64,000 nucleotides of DNA from Rikenellaceae bacterium (lineage in GTDB: Bacteria; Bacteroidota; Bacteroidia; Bacteroidales; Rikenellaceae): positions 1-64,000 of the forward strand of contig JAJQEF010000041.1 of the NCBI GenBank assembly GCA_021201795.1, given 5' to 3'. The notes below the pieces were generated by a model. It did no database searches. It saw nothing but the letters and a program-made list of their open reading frames with translations, and was not told where the DNA came from. Positions 52,642-62,753 of the stretch are shown in pieces. Each line of letters begins with the position of its first letter. Position 1 is the first letter of the stretch. A program made the position numbers and the translations under genes.

Positions 52642-55515
52642 TTAAAGATTTACAGACATCGTGAACCGCAGATCAGGTTTTTTGGAGTCGCTTGGAAAAA
52701 AGACGGCTCCTTTAAACTCTATATCGGCATTACTCATCCTGAAAGGATTCGCGTTAACACCTACTTCCAGACCATACGAATACACTTCACGACGTTTCGT
52801 ATTGTTAACTACCGACAATGTTTTAAATGTCGAATATCCGCCATATAGTCCGGCATAAATACGTTTTATATATAATACCCCGGGAATTCCCCCATCCGGA
52901 TAAGCAACAGGGAATTTGTAATCGGCCGAGGCGGAGAACATTTCTTTCGGAGTGAAATTATATCTTACGCCATGCGGGAACAATATATTGCTTACGAAAT
53001 TATAAATATCTTCTTTCTGGTACTGATACAGCCCTATTAACCTCAAAGAATGGTTTGCAAGTATTCCCGGAACATAACCGCCTCCGTAAAACGAATAAAT
53101 ATTACCGAACCTCCCGGAGAACGGAGCTCCTCCATACGATAAACGTGAAAAATATCCGAATTTAGGATAAATATCCCTGTATGCCATTCTTGCATTTGCT
53201 GAATAATATAAACTGAAGTCCACTTTCTGGTATCCGTTCCGGAACCCTTCAGTTTTATAATCATAAACCAAAGTATTATAATGGCTTAAGGAAACCGAAG
53301 GCGTCAAGGTTTTGAGCCAATAGCCTCCTGAAAGATTAAACGGAAGATATACACGGGTATTCAAGGTAAAATAATCCTTGGCTTTATAGTTCGGCTGAAA
53401 TGTAAGATAACCGTCCGGCGAACCTGCTATGTATCCATTTTTACGTCCACCGTATTCTACACCCACTTCAATTTTGGGTGCGAAAAGGTCGAAGTGTAAT
53501 TTCCCCCTTAAATAATTTTCACCGTCCGCATATCCGTAAGATAAAAATCCCGTCACTGTACTTAAAACATTCTGGCTGATAACGGCCACACCGAAGTCAG
53601 GTTCGAATTCACTTTCATCGGATAACCTGAACGGATCGAAGCTGAGAGGAGCCCAACTGTGGACATTGAATAAATGTAGACCTTTTCTATATCTTTTATT
53701 TTTCTCTTTCCGCGTCTCTGTATCGTAAATTTCGACGGAATCGGCATTTACCACGTCGAACTGAGCCATAGGGGCATTAAGAATATTTTGAGGTATATTT
53801 CTATAATTTACTACGGTTTTGACCTCCGAATCAATATTCTGCATTGAAACAAAATAACCGTTTTTCCGATAAGTGACCTGAACTGTTCTTTTTCCGTTAT
53901 TATCCACGGAAGGCATTATAGAACCGTATGTGGATTCCGTAATCCGGTATTCTTCAGAATCACTCAGATCTATATAATGAACTTCGTCTTTACCGCTTTC
54001 GATTGAATTAAAAAATAATTTCCCGTTCGCAGCAGATAAATTACTAACAGTTACATATGAAGAAGGTTTGATAACAGAAATTTCCCCGGAACCAGTATCG
54101 ATACCGGAAATAAACATCCCTTGTTCTCCAAGCCCTATAAACGATAAAGAAGAAGTATTTTTATCCAATGCAAGTCCGTGTACGGATATATTCTCAGGGA
54201 ACGGAACACTTCTCAATAAGTCGAAATCTTCATCATAAATCATTAATGAATATCTTCCTTTATTGTATTCTACCGCGGAATAACCGACATCCGAAAAAAC
54301 CGGAAAAAATAAGTTCCCTAAGTTTCTATATGATTTTTTATTTTTTAAACGTCCGGCAGCTATATCCACTTCCGCACTGCGCAATACCGAATAATTTTTC
54401 TGCTCCCAGAAGGTTCCGGCACGATATTCCGTCCATATTACCTGTCCGTCATTATAAACAGGCCGGGAACTGATATCTCCTGTATATGCCAGTGTTTTTT
54501 CCTCTCCGGTTTCAGTGTTAAGCAGTACGAACCGTGATGTATTTATAAGATCGTACTTTACGGCAAAAACGACGGAATCGTTCACGAAATAAGGATAAGA
54601 ATAGAGCGTATAACTCCGGGAGGGGCTCTCCGCAACATCAGCGCTGTTATCCACCTGCGGCAAAGAATCCCATATTCCTTTCAATTCATCGAAAGTATCC
54701 CTGAAGAGTTTTTTAGACGACGTTCCGTAATATTTTTTATAAGCAAAGTTTCTGGGAAAAATGAGATACGGCTTACGTGTCGAATATTCGATAATATTTT
54801 CCCAGAAATCCGGCCCATACATACGGTAAGTAAAATTTGTGATCTGATAACCCAGATTATAATGATTCGGTATATAATCCTTGTACGAACCGCAGAACCA
54901 TTTATCGACAGTAAAGATCCGTGTATCACTGCCATCGAGATAGGCGCGGTATTCCAGCGTAAATTCCGTCTGTAATCCTCTTCCGTAGGATGCGAAAGCG
55001 GTCTCTGCAAACGTAGCGTCACCTTCGAGGAACCATATCGGAACCAGCAAACCTGCAGCACCGACGGACTGCTCTCCTATAATATATCCGAAATACTTCA
55101 CTACGTTACGGTTAAGATTACTTATCTGTACAACATGCCTGTATTCATGTATGGCTAACTGTTTCAGCCATGGAACTGCAAATGAATTCACGGGAGGAGT
55201 CAATACCAGCTCCGCATGTTTCGGTGCCCACGATACAACTCCGTTCGACTGTAGGTTATATCCGTGAAGGACAACCGGCAGTTTTTTCGCCCTTCGAGTC
55301 AGTCCGTAATGCAGCGAATTATAAACAGTGTCGATAGTTTCAAAAACTACCTCCGACTGCTTCTCGAAACCTTCAGGAAAAATTATTTTATATCGTTCAT
55401 TATCCCTCTGCCACCATTTTACGGAATACGGATCCCGACCTTCATCGTAATACTGAGCTGAAAGTGAAATTACTGTAAATAGAAATGCTGCGAGGAAAAA
55501 TAAGCGTTTTACCAT
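52642..55515 (-). CDS. Large exported protein: gluzincin motif, propeller and C-terminal barrel
   Basis: 957 residues with a signal peptide (M-V-K-R-L-F-F-L-A-A-F-L-F-T-V-I-S-L-S-A-Q). Residues about 142-150 read A-I-H-E-Y-R-H-V-V-Q, an H-E-x-x-H zinc motif, with a candidate third ligand in P-I-W-F-L-E-G-D-A-T-F about 40 residues on. The middle has WD40/TolB-like repeats. The last 350 residues are alternating aromatic strands ending in S-V-N-L, as in an outer-membrane barrel. Bacteroidota carry such uncharacterised proteins. A surface or periplasmic metallopeptidase fused to a barrel is inferred from motifs. The stop lies directly against the endonuclease IV stop. Confidence 0.75.
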   Translation of the reverse strand: MVKRLFFLAAFLFTVISLSAQYYDEGRDPYSVKWWQRDNERYKIIFPEGFEKQSEVVFETIDTVYNSLHYGLTRRAKKLPVVLHGYNLQSNGVVSWAPKHAELVLTPPVNSFAVPWLKQLAIHEYRHVVQISNLNRNVVKYFGYIIGEQSVGAAGLLVPIWFLEGDATFAETAFASYGRGLQTEFTLEYRAYLDGSDTRIFTVDKWFCGSYKDYIPNHYNLGYQITNFTYRMYGPDFWENIIEYSTRKPYLIFPRNFAYKKYYGTSSKKLFRDTFDELKGIWDSLPQVDNSADVAESPSRSYTLYSYPYFVNDSVVFAVKYDLINTSRFVLLNTETGEEKTLAYTGDISSRPVYNDGQVIWTEYRAGTFWEQKNYSVLRSAEVDIAAGRLKNKKSYRNLGNLFFPVFSDVGYSAVEYNKGRYSLMIYDEDFDLLRSVPFPENISVHGLALDKNTSSLSFIGLGEQGMFISGIDTGSGEISVIKPSSYVTVSNLSAANGKLFFNSIESGKDEVHYIDLSDSEEYRITESTYGSIMPSVDNNGKRTVQVTYRKNGYFVSMQNIDSEVKTVVNYRNIPQNILNAPMAQFDVVNADSVEIYDTETRKEKNKRYRKGLHLFNVHSWAPLSFDPFRLSDESEFEPDFGVAVISQNVLSTVTGFLSYGYADGENYLRGKLHFDLFAPKIEVGVEYGGRKNGYIAGSPDGYLTFQPNYKAKDYFTLNTRVYLPFNLSGGYWLKTLTPSVSLSHYNTLVYDYKTEGFRNGYQKVDFSLYYSANARMAYRDIYPKFGYFSRLSYGGAPFSGRFGNIYSFYGGGYVPGILANHSLRLIGLYQYQKEDIYNFVSNILFPHGVRYNFTPKEMFSASADYKFPVAYPDGGIPGVLYIKRIYAGLYGGYSTFKTLSVVNNTKRREVYSYGLEVGVNANPFRMSNADIEFKGAVFFPSDSKKPDLRFTMSVNL

Positions 55516-55519
55516 AATT

Positions 55520-55867
55520 TTAACCTCCGGCTTTTTTCGCTTTGTAACCGGCTTTTATCAGCAAGTCGACAATACGGTCGCGGAAGTCGCCCTGAATAAT
55601 AATTTCTCCGTCTTTTGCACTGCCTCCTACTCCACATTTGGTCTTAAGTTCGCGGCATAATTCTTTCAAATCGTTCTCATTACCAGCAAACCCTTTTACT
55701 ATGGTGGCCACTTTACCTCCCCTGTTTTTTCTGTCGAGCCATACGCGAAGGTCCTGCTTATCAGGAGAAACAGCCCCTGTTCCGGAATCTTCTTCCGTTT
55801 CGTATTTAAAATCAGGATTTGTGGAATAAACCACATTGAGTCTTTTTTTCCAATCGTTACTACTCAT
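55520..55867 (-). CDS. SUI1/YciH-family translation factor
   Basis: 115 residues. The C-terminal two thirds are the SUI1 fold: V-A-T-I-V-K-G-F-A-G-N-E-N-D-L-K-E-L-C, then L-K-T-K-C-G-V-G-G-S-A-K-D-G-E-I and D-L-L-I-K-A-G-Y-K-A-K-K. It resembles bacterial YciH, an eIF1-like factor thought to affect initiation fidelity. The operon includes the rRNA methyltransferase and U32 genes upstream (gaps of 2 bases or less). Confidence 0.92.
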   Translation of the reverse strand: MSSNDWKKRLNVVYSTNPDFKYETEEDSGTGAVSPDKQDLRVWLDRKNRGGKVATIVKGFAGNENDLKELCRELKTKCGVGGSAKDGEIIIQGDFRDRIVDLLIKAGYKAKKAGG

Positions 55868-55869
55868 TT

Positions 55870-56742
55870 CTATCTTTTCATTCTGTAAAATACTCCTAAA
55901 GGAAGCGATTTTCCTGCTTTATCGCCTACAAATATTTCTCCGCATTCTTCTTCACGGGGTTTACCGAAAACCTGATTAGCAAGGGTCTTTGCCACCAATG
56001 CCGATAACCCCATGGAGTAAAGGTTCATAACCAGAAACGAATTCTTATCGGCCAATATTTCCCGGCAGCATGAAAGAAGATCGTAAATATTTTCTTCCAG
56101 TATCCACTTTTCCCCATCAGGTCCTCGTCCGTATGCAGGAGGATCAAGAATAATTCCATTATATTTTCGTTCTCTCTTAACTTCCCTCCGCACAAATTTA
56201 AGTGCATCATCGACGATCCACCGGATATTGCTCAGGCCGGAGAGCTTCATATTTTCCCGCGACCAGGTAACTACCTGCTTAACCGAATCCACGTGTGTAA
56301 CTTCTGCACCTGCACTAGAAGCAGCCAGCGAAGCACCTCCCGTATATGCAAAAAGATTCAACACCTTTTTTTCGGGAAGTTGTTTCACACTATCGTAGAT
56401 ATAATTCCAGTTCTCCGACTGCTCGGGAAAAATTCCCACATGTTTGAATGAAGTGAGACCGAGCCTCATCATCAGTTTCATCTCTTTGTAAGAATATGAA
56501 ACATTCCATTGAGAGGGCATTTCTTTTTTATAATTCCATTCCCCGCGATCATCACTCTTCTTATCCTTGTAAAATACGGCATCCGCCATTCTTTTCCATT
56601 CTTCATCGGTATCGGTTTTCTGCCATAAGGCCTGCGGCTCCGGCCTTCGGACCACATATTTTCCGAATCTTTCGAGTTTTTCAAAATCACCGGAGTCGAT
56701 AAGCTCGTAATCTTCCCAGTGGTGCGGAGTAAGTAATTTCAT
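55870..56742 (-). CDS. Class I SAM-dependent rRNA (23S) methyltransferase-like
   Basis: 290 residues of the RlmI/RlmK-like (PF10672-type) clade. SAM-binding motif V-L-N-L-F-A-Y-T-G-G-A-S-L-A-A, followed by V-T-H-V-D-S-V-K-Q-V and the catalytic D-P-P-A-Y-G-R-G-P-D-G. The N-terminal lobe shows the E-W-N-Y-K and G-I-F-P-E-Q-S-E-N-W segments usual in the family. It acts on rRNA bases; the exact site cannot be assigned. Its start touches the U32 stop. Confidence 0.88.
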   Translation of the reverse strand: MKLLTPHHWEDYELIDSGDFEKLERFGKYVVRRPEPQALWQKTDTDEEWKRMADAVFYKDKKSDDRGEWNYKKEMPSQWNVSYSYKEMKLMMRLGLTSFKHVGIFPEQSENWNYIYDSVKQLPEKKVLNLFAYTGGASLAASSAGAEVTHVDSVKQVVTWSRENMKLSGLSNIRWIVDDALKFVRREVKRERKYNGIILDPPAYGRGPDGEKWILEENIYDLLSCCREILADKNSFLVMNLYSMGLSALVAKTLANQVFGKPREEECGEIFVGDKAGKSLPLGVFYRMKR

Positions 56743-58568
56743 TATTCTTTGTTTTTTCCAACGTAAACCACCATCATTTCACACTGTTCACAATCGAAAT
56801 TTAGGTCGAATATATGTTTTTTATTTTTTATACTTAACTTTCCCCTAAGGTTACTTTTCTTTCTCAGACATTCACCGATCTCCCTTCTGATACAGTACTT
56901 TGTCCGCATTACGGTTTTGCCTTTATAACCACACTGTTTCTCGAGCCCGCTTTCTTCTATATCAGCACCGCATTCACTGTAAAACAATTCCGACAGCCTG
57001 TTGGTAACATTTGCACGGTAGTCGAGTTTTTTGAAATACATTTTAGTTACATATCTACCTACAGGTCTAATTTCCCGTTTATAGAGCGACAAGCGCTTAA
57101 TATCCAGTATTCCCAGAACATTCCGCCTTAGAGCGGATATAATCGATGCCGGAACAAAAATATCTTCCCTTATGATCCTAAGACCATCTATACGATAAGC
57201 TGTACCTCCTGCCTTTAAAACGGTATCCGTAATTTTTTTTCTGTTATTTTCCGCATCCTTTGCCGTCTGAAAAACTCCTTCGATATCTTTTTCAGCAGTG
57301 ACTCCATCGGGTGCAGTAATTCTTAGTCCTACTTTAGTTTCACTGAGATAAAGTTCTGCATCGACAAGAATAGTCCTAATCGAATTATGATTTTCAATAA
57401 AATTATAAAAGGAATGATCGTGATTCCTGTAAACATCCATCCCCGGCCTTATTCCGTCTGGATTATTCGGAAAAACAGTATTTCCTTCAGCTGTATTCAC
57501 ATTAGTTCCTGTAACTGATTCCGAATCCGAAAGAAACAAAAGACCGTCTCCGTTATTGATTTTTTTACCGGTTTTAACAGTAAAACTTTTACCAGAAACA
57601 GACTGCACTTTTCCGATATATTCCCCTACGGATTTAGGGGTTTTAAAATTTGAGACATTTTTATCATTACTCAACAAATAATAGTCCGTAAATCCGCGTG
57701 AAAATGTTTTTGCAGGATCAGATGCAAAGTTTTCATTAACCAGATCCCCGTAAGAAGACTTCAGCATATCGCCGCGCGAATGTAATATCCGGTCAAGATT
57801 AGCCCTGTAATACGACACGGTATTTTTAAGATATGCCATATCTTTCAACCTCCCTTCTATCTTGAAAGAATCCACTCCTGCCATAATAAGTTTTTCTAAA
57901 TGAGATGACATATCCATATCCCTTACTGAAAGCAAATGAGCGTTATCGATAATTTTACGGCCACCTGAATCTACCAGATCATAATCCCACCTGCATGGTT
58001 GCCTGCACTCTCCCCTGTTGCCGCTCTTCCCAGAGGTTACATGGCTCATGTAACACTGTCCGCTGTAACACACGCATATCGCTCCGTGTACGAATACCTC
58101 CAACCCTATCGTCGTCCGACTCCGTATCGCTTTTATTTCATCAATCCTTAAGGCTCGTTCAAGGATGAGCCTCGAGAATCCGGCATGCTGAAGAAATTCA
58201 GCCTTAGACGGTTCGTTAATAAATGTTTGCGTGGAAGCATGAAGGGGAACAGGCGGAATATCCATCTGAAGAAACGCCATATCCTGTATTATCAGTGCAT
58301 CCACTCCCCTCTCCCATGCCTCGGTAGCTATCATCTTAGCCTGTTCGAGTTCTTCATCATAAAGAATGGTATTGATAGCCATATAAACCTTAGCTCCGTA
58401 CCGGTGCGCATATTTGACCAGCTCACCGATATCTTTCATACTGTTGCCTGCGGAAGCACGGGCGCCAAACATCGGCCCCCCTATATATACGGCATCGGCG
58501 CCATAATTTATAGCGGTCTTTCCGTATTCAAGATTTTTCGCGGGAGCAAGTAGTTCCAGTTTACGCAT
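56742..58568 (-). CDS. U32-family protein (RlhA/TrhP-type RNA hydroxylation)
   Basis: 608 residues. N-terminal collagenase-like TIM-barrel domain (LLAPAKNLEYGKTAINYGAD) and the U32 signature E-V-F-V-H-G-A-I-C-V-C-Y-S-G-Q-C-Y with G-N-R-G-E-C-R-Q-P-C-R, whose cysteines bind a cluster. The F-S-R-G-F-T-D-Y-Y-L motif and the extra domain of 150 residues after it point to the RlhA-like branch. Relatives hydroxylate 23S rRNA C2501 or tRNA U34 using prephenate. The first AUG gives M-R-K-L-E-L-L-A-P-A. Grouped with an rRNA methyltransferase and SUI1, a consistent translation theme. Confidence 0.88.
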   Translation of the reverse strand: MRKLELLAPAKNLEYGKTAINYGADAVYIGGPMFGARASAGNSMKDIGELVKYAHRYGAKVYMAINTILYDEELEQAKMIATEAWERGVDALIIQDMAFLQMDIPPVPLHASTQTFINEPSKAEFLQHAGFSRLILERALRIDEIKAIRSRTTIGLEVFVHGAICVCYSGQCYMSHVTSGKSGNRGECRQPCRWDYDLVDSGGRKIIDNAHLLSVRDMDMSSHLEKLIMAGVDSFKIEGRLKDMAYLKNTVSYYRANLDRILHSRGDMLKSSYGDLVNENFASDPAKTFSRGFTDYYLLSNDKNVSNFKTPKSVGEYIGKVQSVSGKSFTVKTGKKINNGDGLLFLSDSESVTGTNVNTAEGNTVFPNNPDGIRPGMDVYRNHDHSFYNFIENHNSIRTILVDAELYLSETKVGLRITAPDGVTAEKDIEGVFQTAKDAENNRKKITDTVLKAGGTAYRIDGLRIIREDIFVPASIISALRRNVLGILDIKRLSLYKREIRPVGRYVTKMYFKKLDYRANVTNRLSELFYSECGADIEESGLEKQCGYKGKTVMRTKYCIRREIGECLRKKSNLRGKLSIKNKKHIFDLNFDCEQCEMMVVYVGKNKE

Positions 58569-58642
58569 TAATCTGCCTGTTTACCATAAAGGTACAATAA
58601 ACACCTTAAAATTTCTAACTTTGCAGCAAACGTCTTTATCGA

Positions 58643-60559
58643 ATGAAACCTTTCAACGACTTTTTAACATTCGTTTACCGGATCCTCCTGTTATACATTT
58701 TATTCATGATATGCAGGATAATCTTCTATATATATAATCTCGATCTGACAGGGACAATAACATGGACGGAATTTCCAAAACTCCTCAAAGGATCTCTCAT
58801 ATTCGATTCGGGGTCGATATTTTATATAAACCTGCCGTTCCTGTTTTTTTCATTACTTCCGTTCAGATTCAGAAGCAACAGGATTTACCAGAAAATACTT
58901 TTATGGGTGTTCGTCATCGTAAACAGTTTAGGACTGGCGATAAATATAGCCGATATATTTTACTACCCTTACAAATTAGGCCCGATCGCTTCGGACGACC
59001 TCCACTTTACTACGAACGGAAATTTCGGATCACTTATGTGGAGCTTCTTTAAAGATTTCTGGTGGGGGTTCATTCTATGGGGAGGAATAATTTTCGCTTT
59101 GTGGTACGGATTTAAAAAAATCGGCTACCGCACGACGCAAATCAAAAACAATTTCGTTTATTTCTTCTCCCAACTGGCATTACTCGGACTGGCGGTTTTT
59201 ACGGCGGTAGTATTGATACGTGGCGGAAACATATCCGGAGCGACATATCCGATAAACATCAGCGATGCATCCTTATATGCTTCTCCGTCAAAAAACGGAC
59301 TTATTCTAAGCAACCCGTTTGCACTGATAAGAACCATGGGTCAAAGCGTCTATTATCCGCAGTATTTCCAGGAAGAAGAACTCGATGATATTTTTACTCC
59401 GGTACATACACCTCCCTACGAATCCATAGTAGAAATAGAAGGACATCCGAATGTAGTGATAATAATTCTGGAGAGTTTCGCATCTGCGCATATCAAGTCT
59501 CTTTCAGATCAATTCCCCGCAGATGATCCGGGTTATACCCCTTTTCTGGATTCATTGATAAATAACGGATTTATATTCCGCAGCGCATTCCAGAACGGGA
59601 TACGATCCATAGATGCACTACCGGCAATATGGACCTCTATCCCATCTTTTAAGACCCAGTTTTTATCCATGCCCCAGTCTTCAGCTCCGATGCTGTCGCT
59701 TCCGGAAATAATGAAAACAATGGGCTACACCACCGCATTTCTGCACGGAGCCGTCAAAGAATCGATGAGTTTCGTAGCATTCGGGAACCAGGCGGGTGTA
59801 CAGAAATTCGTTTCACGTGAAGAATATGAAAAAGAAAACGGCAAAAACGACTTCGACGGCAAATGGGGAATCTGGGACCACAAGTTTTTTCCGTTTGCAG
59901 CAAAAAATATAGATGAATTACAGGAACCTTTCTTTGCCACGATGTTCAGTCTGTCGTCCCACCATCCCTTCCGGCTTCCTGCGGAATTCGAAGGAAGATA
60001 TCCGGAAGGTAAAATGCCGATACATAAAATGATAGCTTACAGCGATGAGGCATTAAGAAACTTTTTCACACAGGTATCGACATACGACTGGTTTGATAAT
60101 ACAATATTCATCATTACCGGCGACCACGGCTCCGGAGCAGACAATGAAAAATACCTGAAAACTCCATACAATTTCTCCATCCCGATATTATTTTATTCGC
60201 CCTCGATGGATCTGCGCGGAGAGAGTTACCGCGCAGCAGGCCATATGGATATAATGCCCACCCTGCTGGCTTTGTTCGGTTATGAAGAACCGTTTTTCGC
60301 CTTTGGAAAAAACTTATTTTCCGACCGGACTCCGGATCGTACCATAAATTACATGGGATCTTTCAATACCATTACAGACAGCCTGTTGTATATATTCAAT
60401 GAACGTGATCTTTCAGCCGTATATAACTATCGGACCGACCCTTTGCAGGAAAATAATATACTGGATGAATTTCAGGAACCGGATTCAGTACTGATATGGA
60501 CAAAAGCATTTATCCAGCAATACTATAAACACATAAAGGAACGCAACTACATGCCATAA
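58643..60559 (+). CDS. Sulfatase-fold membrane phosphoglycerol/phosphoethanolamine transferase
   Basis: 638 residues, LtaS/OpgB-like. Five transmembrane helices in the first 200 residues (F-V-Y-R-I-L-L-L-Y-I-L-F-M, INLPFLFFSLLPF, FVIVNSLGLAINIADIF, FWWGFILWGGIIFALW, LALLGLAVFTAVVL) are followed by an extracytoplasmic sulfatase domain. That domain has V-V-I-I-I-L-E-S-F-A-S (metal Glu), a nucleophile-region Ser/Thr at N-G-I-R-S-I-D-A, L-S-S-H-H-P-F, and I-T-G-D-H-G-S-G. Such enzymes decorate lipids or glycans. Divergent from the U32 operon. Confidence 0.9.
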   Translation: MKPFNDFLTFVYRILLLYILFMICRIIFYIYNLDLTGTITWTEFPKLLKGSLIFDSGSIFYINLPFLFFSLLPFRFRSNRIYQKILLWVFVIVNSLGLAINIADIFYYPYKLGPIASDDLHFTTNGNFGSLMWSFFKDFWWGFILWGGIIFALWYGFKKIGYRTTQIKNNFVYFFSQLALLGLAVFTAVVLIRGGNISGATYPINISDASLYASPSKNGLILSNPFALIRTMGQSVYYPQYFQEEELDDIFTPVHTPPYESIVEIEGHPNVVIIILESFASAHIKSLSDQFPADDPGYTPFLDSLINNGFIFRSAFQNGIRSIDALPAIWTSIPSFKTQFLSMPQSSAPMLSLPEIMKTMGYTTAFLHGAVKESMSFVAFGNQAGVQKFVSREEYEKENGKNDFDGKWGIWDHKFFPFAAKNIDELQEPFFATMFSLSSHHPFRLPAEFEGRYPEGKMPIHKMIAYSDEALRNFFTQVSTYDWFDNTIFIITGDHGSGADNEKYLKTPYNFSIPILFYSPSMDLRGESYRAAGHMDIMPTLLALFGYEEPFFAFGKNLFSDRTPDRTINYMGSFNTITDSLLYIFNERDLSAVYNYRTDPLQENNILDEFQEPDSVLIWTKAFIQQYYKHIKERNYMP

Positions 60560-60594
60560 AAAAAGAGACTTTAAAACTCCCATTTTTTAATATT

Positions 60595-61467
60595 CTAAAA
60601 CACTACTGTTTTATTTTTATAAGTTAGAATTTTTCGCGCGATGTGTTTTCCGACAGCTTTCGAAAGAACTATTTTTTCAAGATCCCTTCCTTTCCTGACA
60701 AGATCTTCCACCGTATCCTTATGTGAGATCCGGGTAATGTCCTGACCTATTATGGGCCCGGCATCCAACTCTGCAGTAACATAATGGCTGGTCGCTCCGA
60801 TAAGTTTAACTCCTCTTTCGTAGGCAGCGTGGTATGGTTTCGCTCCAATAAAAGCAGGTAGGAACGAGTGATGTATATTTATGATTTTATCCGGATATTT
60901 TTCAATCATTTTATCCGATAATATCTGCATGTAGCGAGCCAGAACTATAAAATCCACATTGTTGTCTTCGAGAAGCCGGAGTGTTTTTTCTTCCTGCTCC
61001 GCTTTATTTTCTTTGGTTATGGGAATACAATAGAACGGAATACCGAACCTATCCGCAACTTCACGCATATCTTCGTGGTTGCTTATTATCATAGGTATCT
61101 TCACATCCCACTCCCCAGCGGTATATCTCGCAAGCATATCAAACAGACAATGCGACATTTTCGAGACGAACACGGCCATATTCGGAACATAGTCCGAAAA
61201 ATAAACCTTGAAACTCATATTATATTTCTGAGCATACAACGTGTCGAAATACTCTGTTATGCGGTCCTGAGGAATAACAAAACCTTTAAGTTCCCACTCC
61301 ACCCTCATAAAGAATATATGCTCTACTTTATCTACATGTTGATCGAGGTAAATGATATTACCCCCGTTTATATTTATAAATTCAGTAACGGTAGCGAGGA
61401 TTCCCTGTTGGTCGGGACAGTGTATAAGTAATATCGCTCTCGTTCCGTTTTCTTTCTTAGCCATCAA
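60595..61467 (-). CDS. purU: Formyltetrahydrofolate deformylase
   Basis: 290 residues. It hydrolyses 10-formyl-THF to THF plus formate, balancing C1 pools. N-terminal ACT domain (LIHCPDQQGILATVTEFINI) and C-terminal formyltransferase fold with N-H-E-D-M-R, V-L-A-R-Y-M-Q-I-L-S, the catalytic INIHHSFLPAFIGAKPYHAA and LIGATSHYVTAELDAGPII. The start overlaps the frr stop; either of two adjacent ATGs (61467 or 61464) may be used. Confidence 0.95.
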   Translation of the reverse strand: MMAKKENGTRAILLIHCPDQQGILATVTEFININGGNIIYLDQHVDKVEHIFFMRVEWELKGFVIPQDRITEYFDTLYAQKYNMSFKVYFSDYVPNMAVFVSKMSHCLFDMLARYTAGEWDVKIPMIISNHEDMREVADRFGIPFYCIPITKENKAEQEEKTLRLLEDNNVDFIVLARYMQILSDKMIEKYPDKIINIHHSFLPAFIGAKPYHAAYERGVKLIGATSHYVTAELDAGPIIGQDITRISHKDTVEDLVRKGRDLEKIVLSKAVGKHIARKILTYKNKTVVF

Positions 61468-62021
61468 ACCGTCATTATTTCTTTCTCTTTCAATACGAAC
61501 ATCTCATCCACTTTTTTGGAATATTTTTCCATAAGCTTCTGTGCACTCTCCTCGCCGTCTTTCGCAACATCTTCCGACATACCATCTTTTTGTGCTTTTT
61601 TAAATGCTTCGACAGCATCGCGGCGGGAATTACGAAGGCTCACACGAGCGGTCTCCACTTCCGCTTTAACCTGTTTTACCAGTTCTTTACGTCTTTCTTC
61701 GGTAAGAGGAGGTATAGACAAGCGAATATGTTCACCGTTATTAGAAGGAGTAAGACCAATATTAGCGACAAGTATCGCCTTTTCCACTGCAGGAATAAGA
61801 TTTTTTTCCCATGGCTGGATAAGCACGGTTTTAGCATCGGGCACAGTTACACTTGCTACCTGGTTCACAGGAGTCGGCGTTCCGTAATAATCCACCATAA
61901 CACTGTTCAAGAGGTTCGGGCTTGCCTTTCCCGCACGTACATTAGCCATTTCTTCTTCGAAATGATCGATAGCCTTCTGCATTTTCAATTCGGCAGCATT
62001 CAAAATATCTTTCGGTTCCAT
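61464..62021 (-). CDS. frr: Ribosome recycling factor
   Basis: 185 residues, standard length. Three-helix bundle plus beta-alpha-beta domain: E-E-M-A-N-V-R-A-G-K-A-S-P-N-L-L near the start, Y-Y-G-T-P-T-P-V-N-Q-V-A, D-A-K-T-V-L-I-Q-P-W-E and R-I-S-I-type L-S-I-P-P-L-T-E-E-R-R-K-E-L. It disassembles post-termination ribosomes with EF-G. It lies 12 bases after pyrH on the same strand, the common pyrH-frr order. Confidence 0.98.
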   Translation of the reverse strand: MEPKDILNAAELKMQKAIDHFEEEMANVRAGKASPNLLNSVMVDYYGTPTPVNQVASVTVPDAKTVLIQPWEKNLIPAVEKAILVANIGLTPSNNGEHIRLSIPPLTEERRKELVKQVKAEVETARVSLRNSRRDAVEAFKKAQKDGMSEDVAKDGEESAQKLMEKYSKKVDEMFVLKEKEIMTV

Positions 62022-62033
62022 ATATTTTACTTT

Positions 62034-62747
62034 TTATCGATTACTTACTATAGTTCCTATAGATTGTCCATCCAATACTTTTTCCAGGTTTCCTTCCGTA
62101 TCCATATCGAATACTATCAGCGACAGATCGTTCTCTTTACACATGGTAAATGCGGTAAGGTCCATTATTTTCAGCCGACGTTCATAAACTTCGTCAAATG
62201 AGATTTTATCGAACTTAGTTGCGGTCGGATCCTTTTCAGTATCTGCAGTATAAATTCCATCTACCCTTGTACCTTTAAGCATGATTTCCGCTTCGATCTC
62301 GACACCACGCAATACGGATGCCGTATCCGTAGTAAAAAACGGATTTCCAGTACCTCCGGCAATTATTACCACATTTCCCGATTCCATATACTCAACAGCC
62401 TTATCTTTCGAATAAAGCTCTCCGACCGGCTCCATACGAATGGAAGTAAGGACTTTGGCCCTGCATCCGGTGCTGGTAAGCGAAGACTGTAATGCTAGAG
62501 AATTTATCACCGTGGCAAGCATACCCATCTGGTCGCCTTTTACCCGGTCGAAACCTTTGGATACACCGCTAAGTCCGCGGAAGATGTTACCGCCGCCTAT
62601 AACTATTCCTATCTGGATTCCTTTATCTGAAACGGCTTTTATCTGCTTAGAATAACTTTCGAGTTTTTCGGTAGATATACCGTAACCAGAATCGCCCATC
62701 AGGGATTCGCCGCTAAGCTTAAGTAGTATTCTGCTAAATTTTCTCAT
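62034..62747 (-). CDS. pyrH: Uridylate kinase
   Basis: 237 residues. UMP to UDP kinase of the amino-acid-kinase fold. Motifs: I-L-L-K-L-S-G-E-S-L-M-G, I-G-I-V-I-G-G-G-N-I-F-R-G, V-I-I-A-G-G-T-G-N-P-F-F-T-T-D-T-A and the C-terminal D-L-T-A-F-T-M-C-K-E-N. Operon pyrH-frr-purU, preceded after 6 bases by the OmpA lipoprotein gene. Confidence 0.98.
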   Translation of the reverse strand: MRKFSRILLKLSGESLMGDSGYGISTEKLESYSKQIKAVSDKGIQIGIVIGGGNIFRGLSGVSKGFDRVKGDQMGMLATVINSLALQSSLTSTGCRAKVLTSIRMEPVGELYSKDKAVEYMESGNVVIIAGGTGNPFFTTDTASVLRGVEIEAEIMLKGTRVDGIYTADTEKDPTATKFDKISFDEVYERRLKIMDLTAFTMCKENDLSLIVFDMDTEGNLEKVLDGQSIGTIVSNR

Positions 62748-62753
62748 TTCGTA

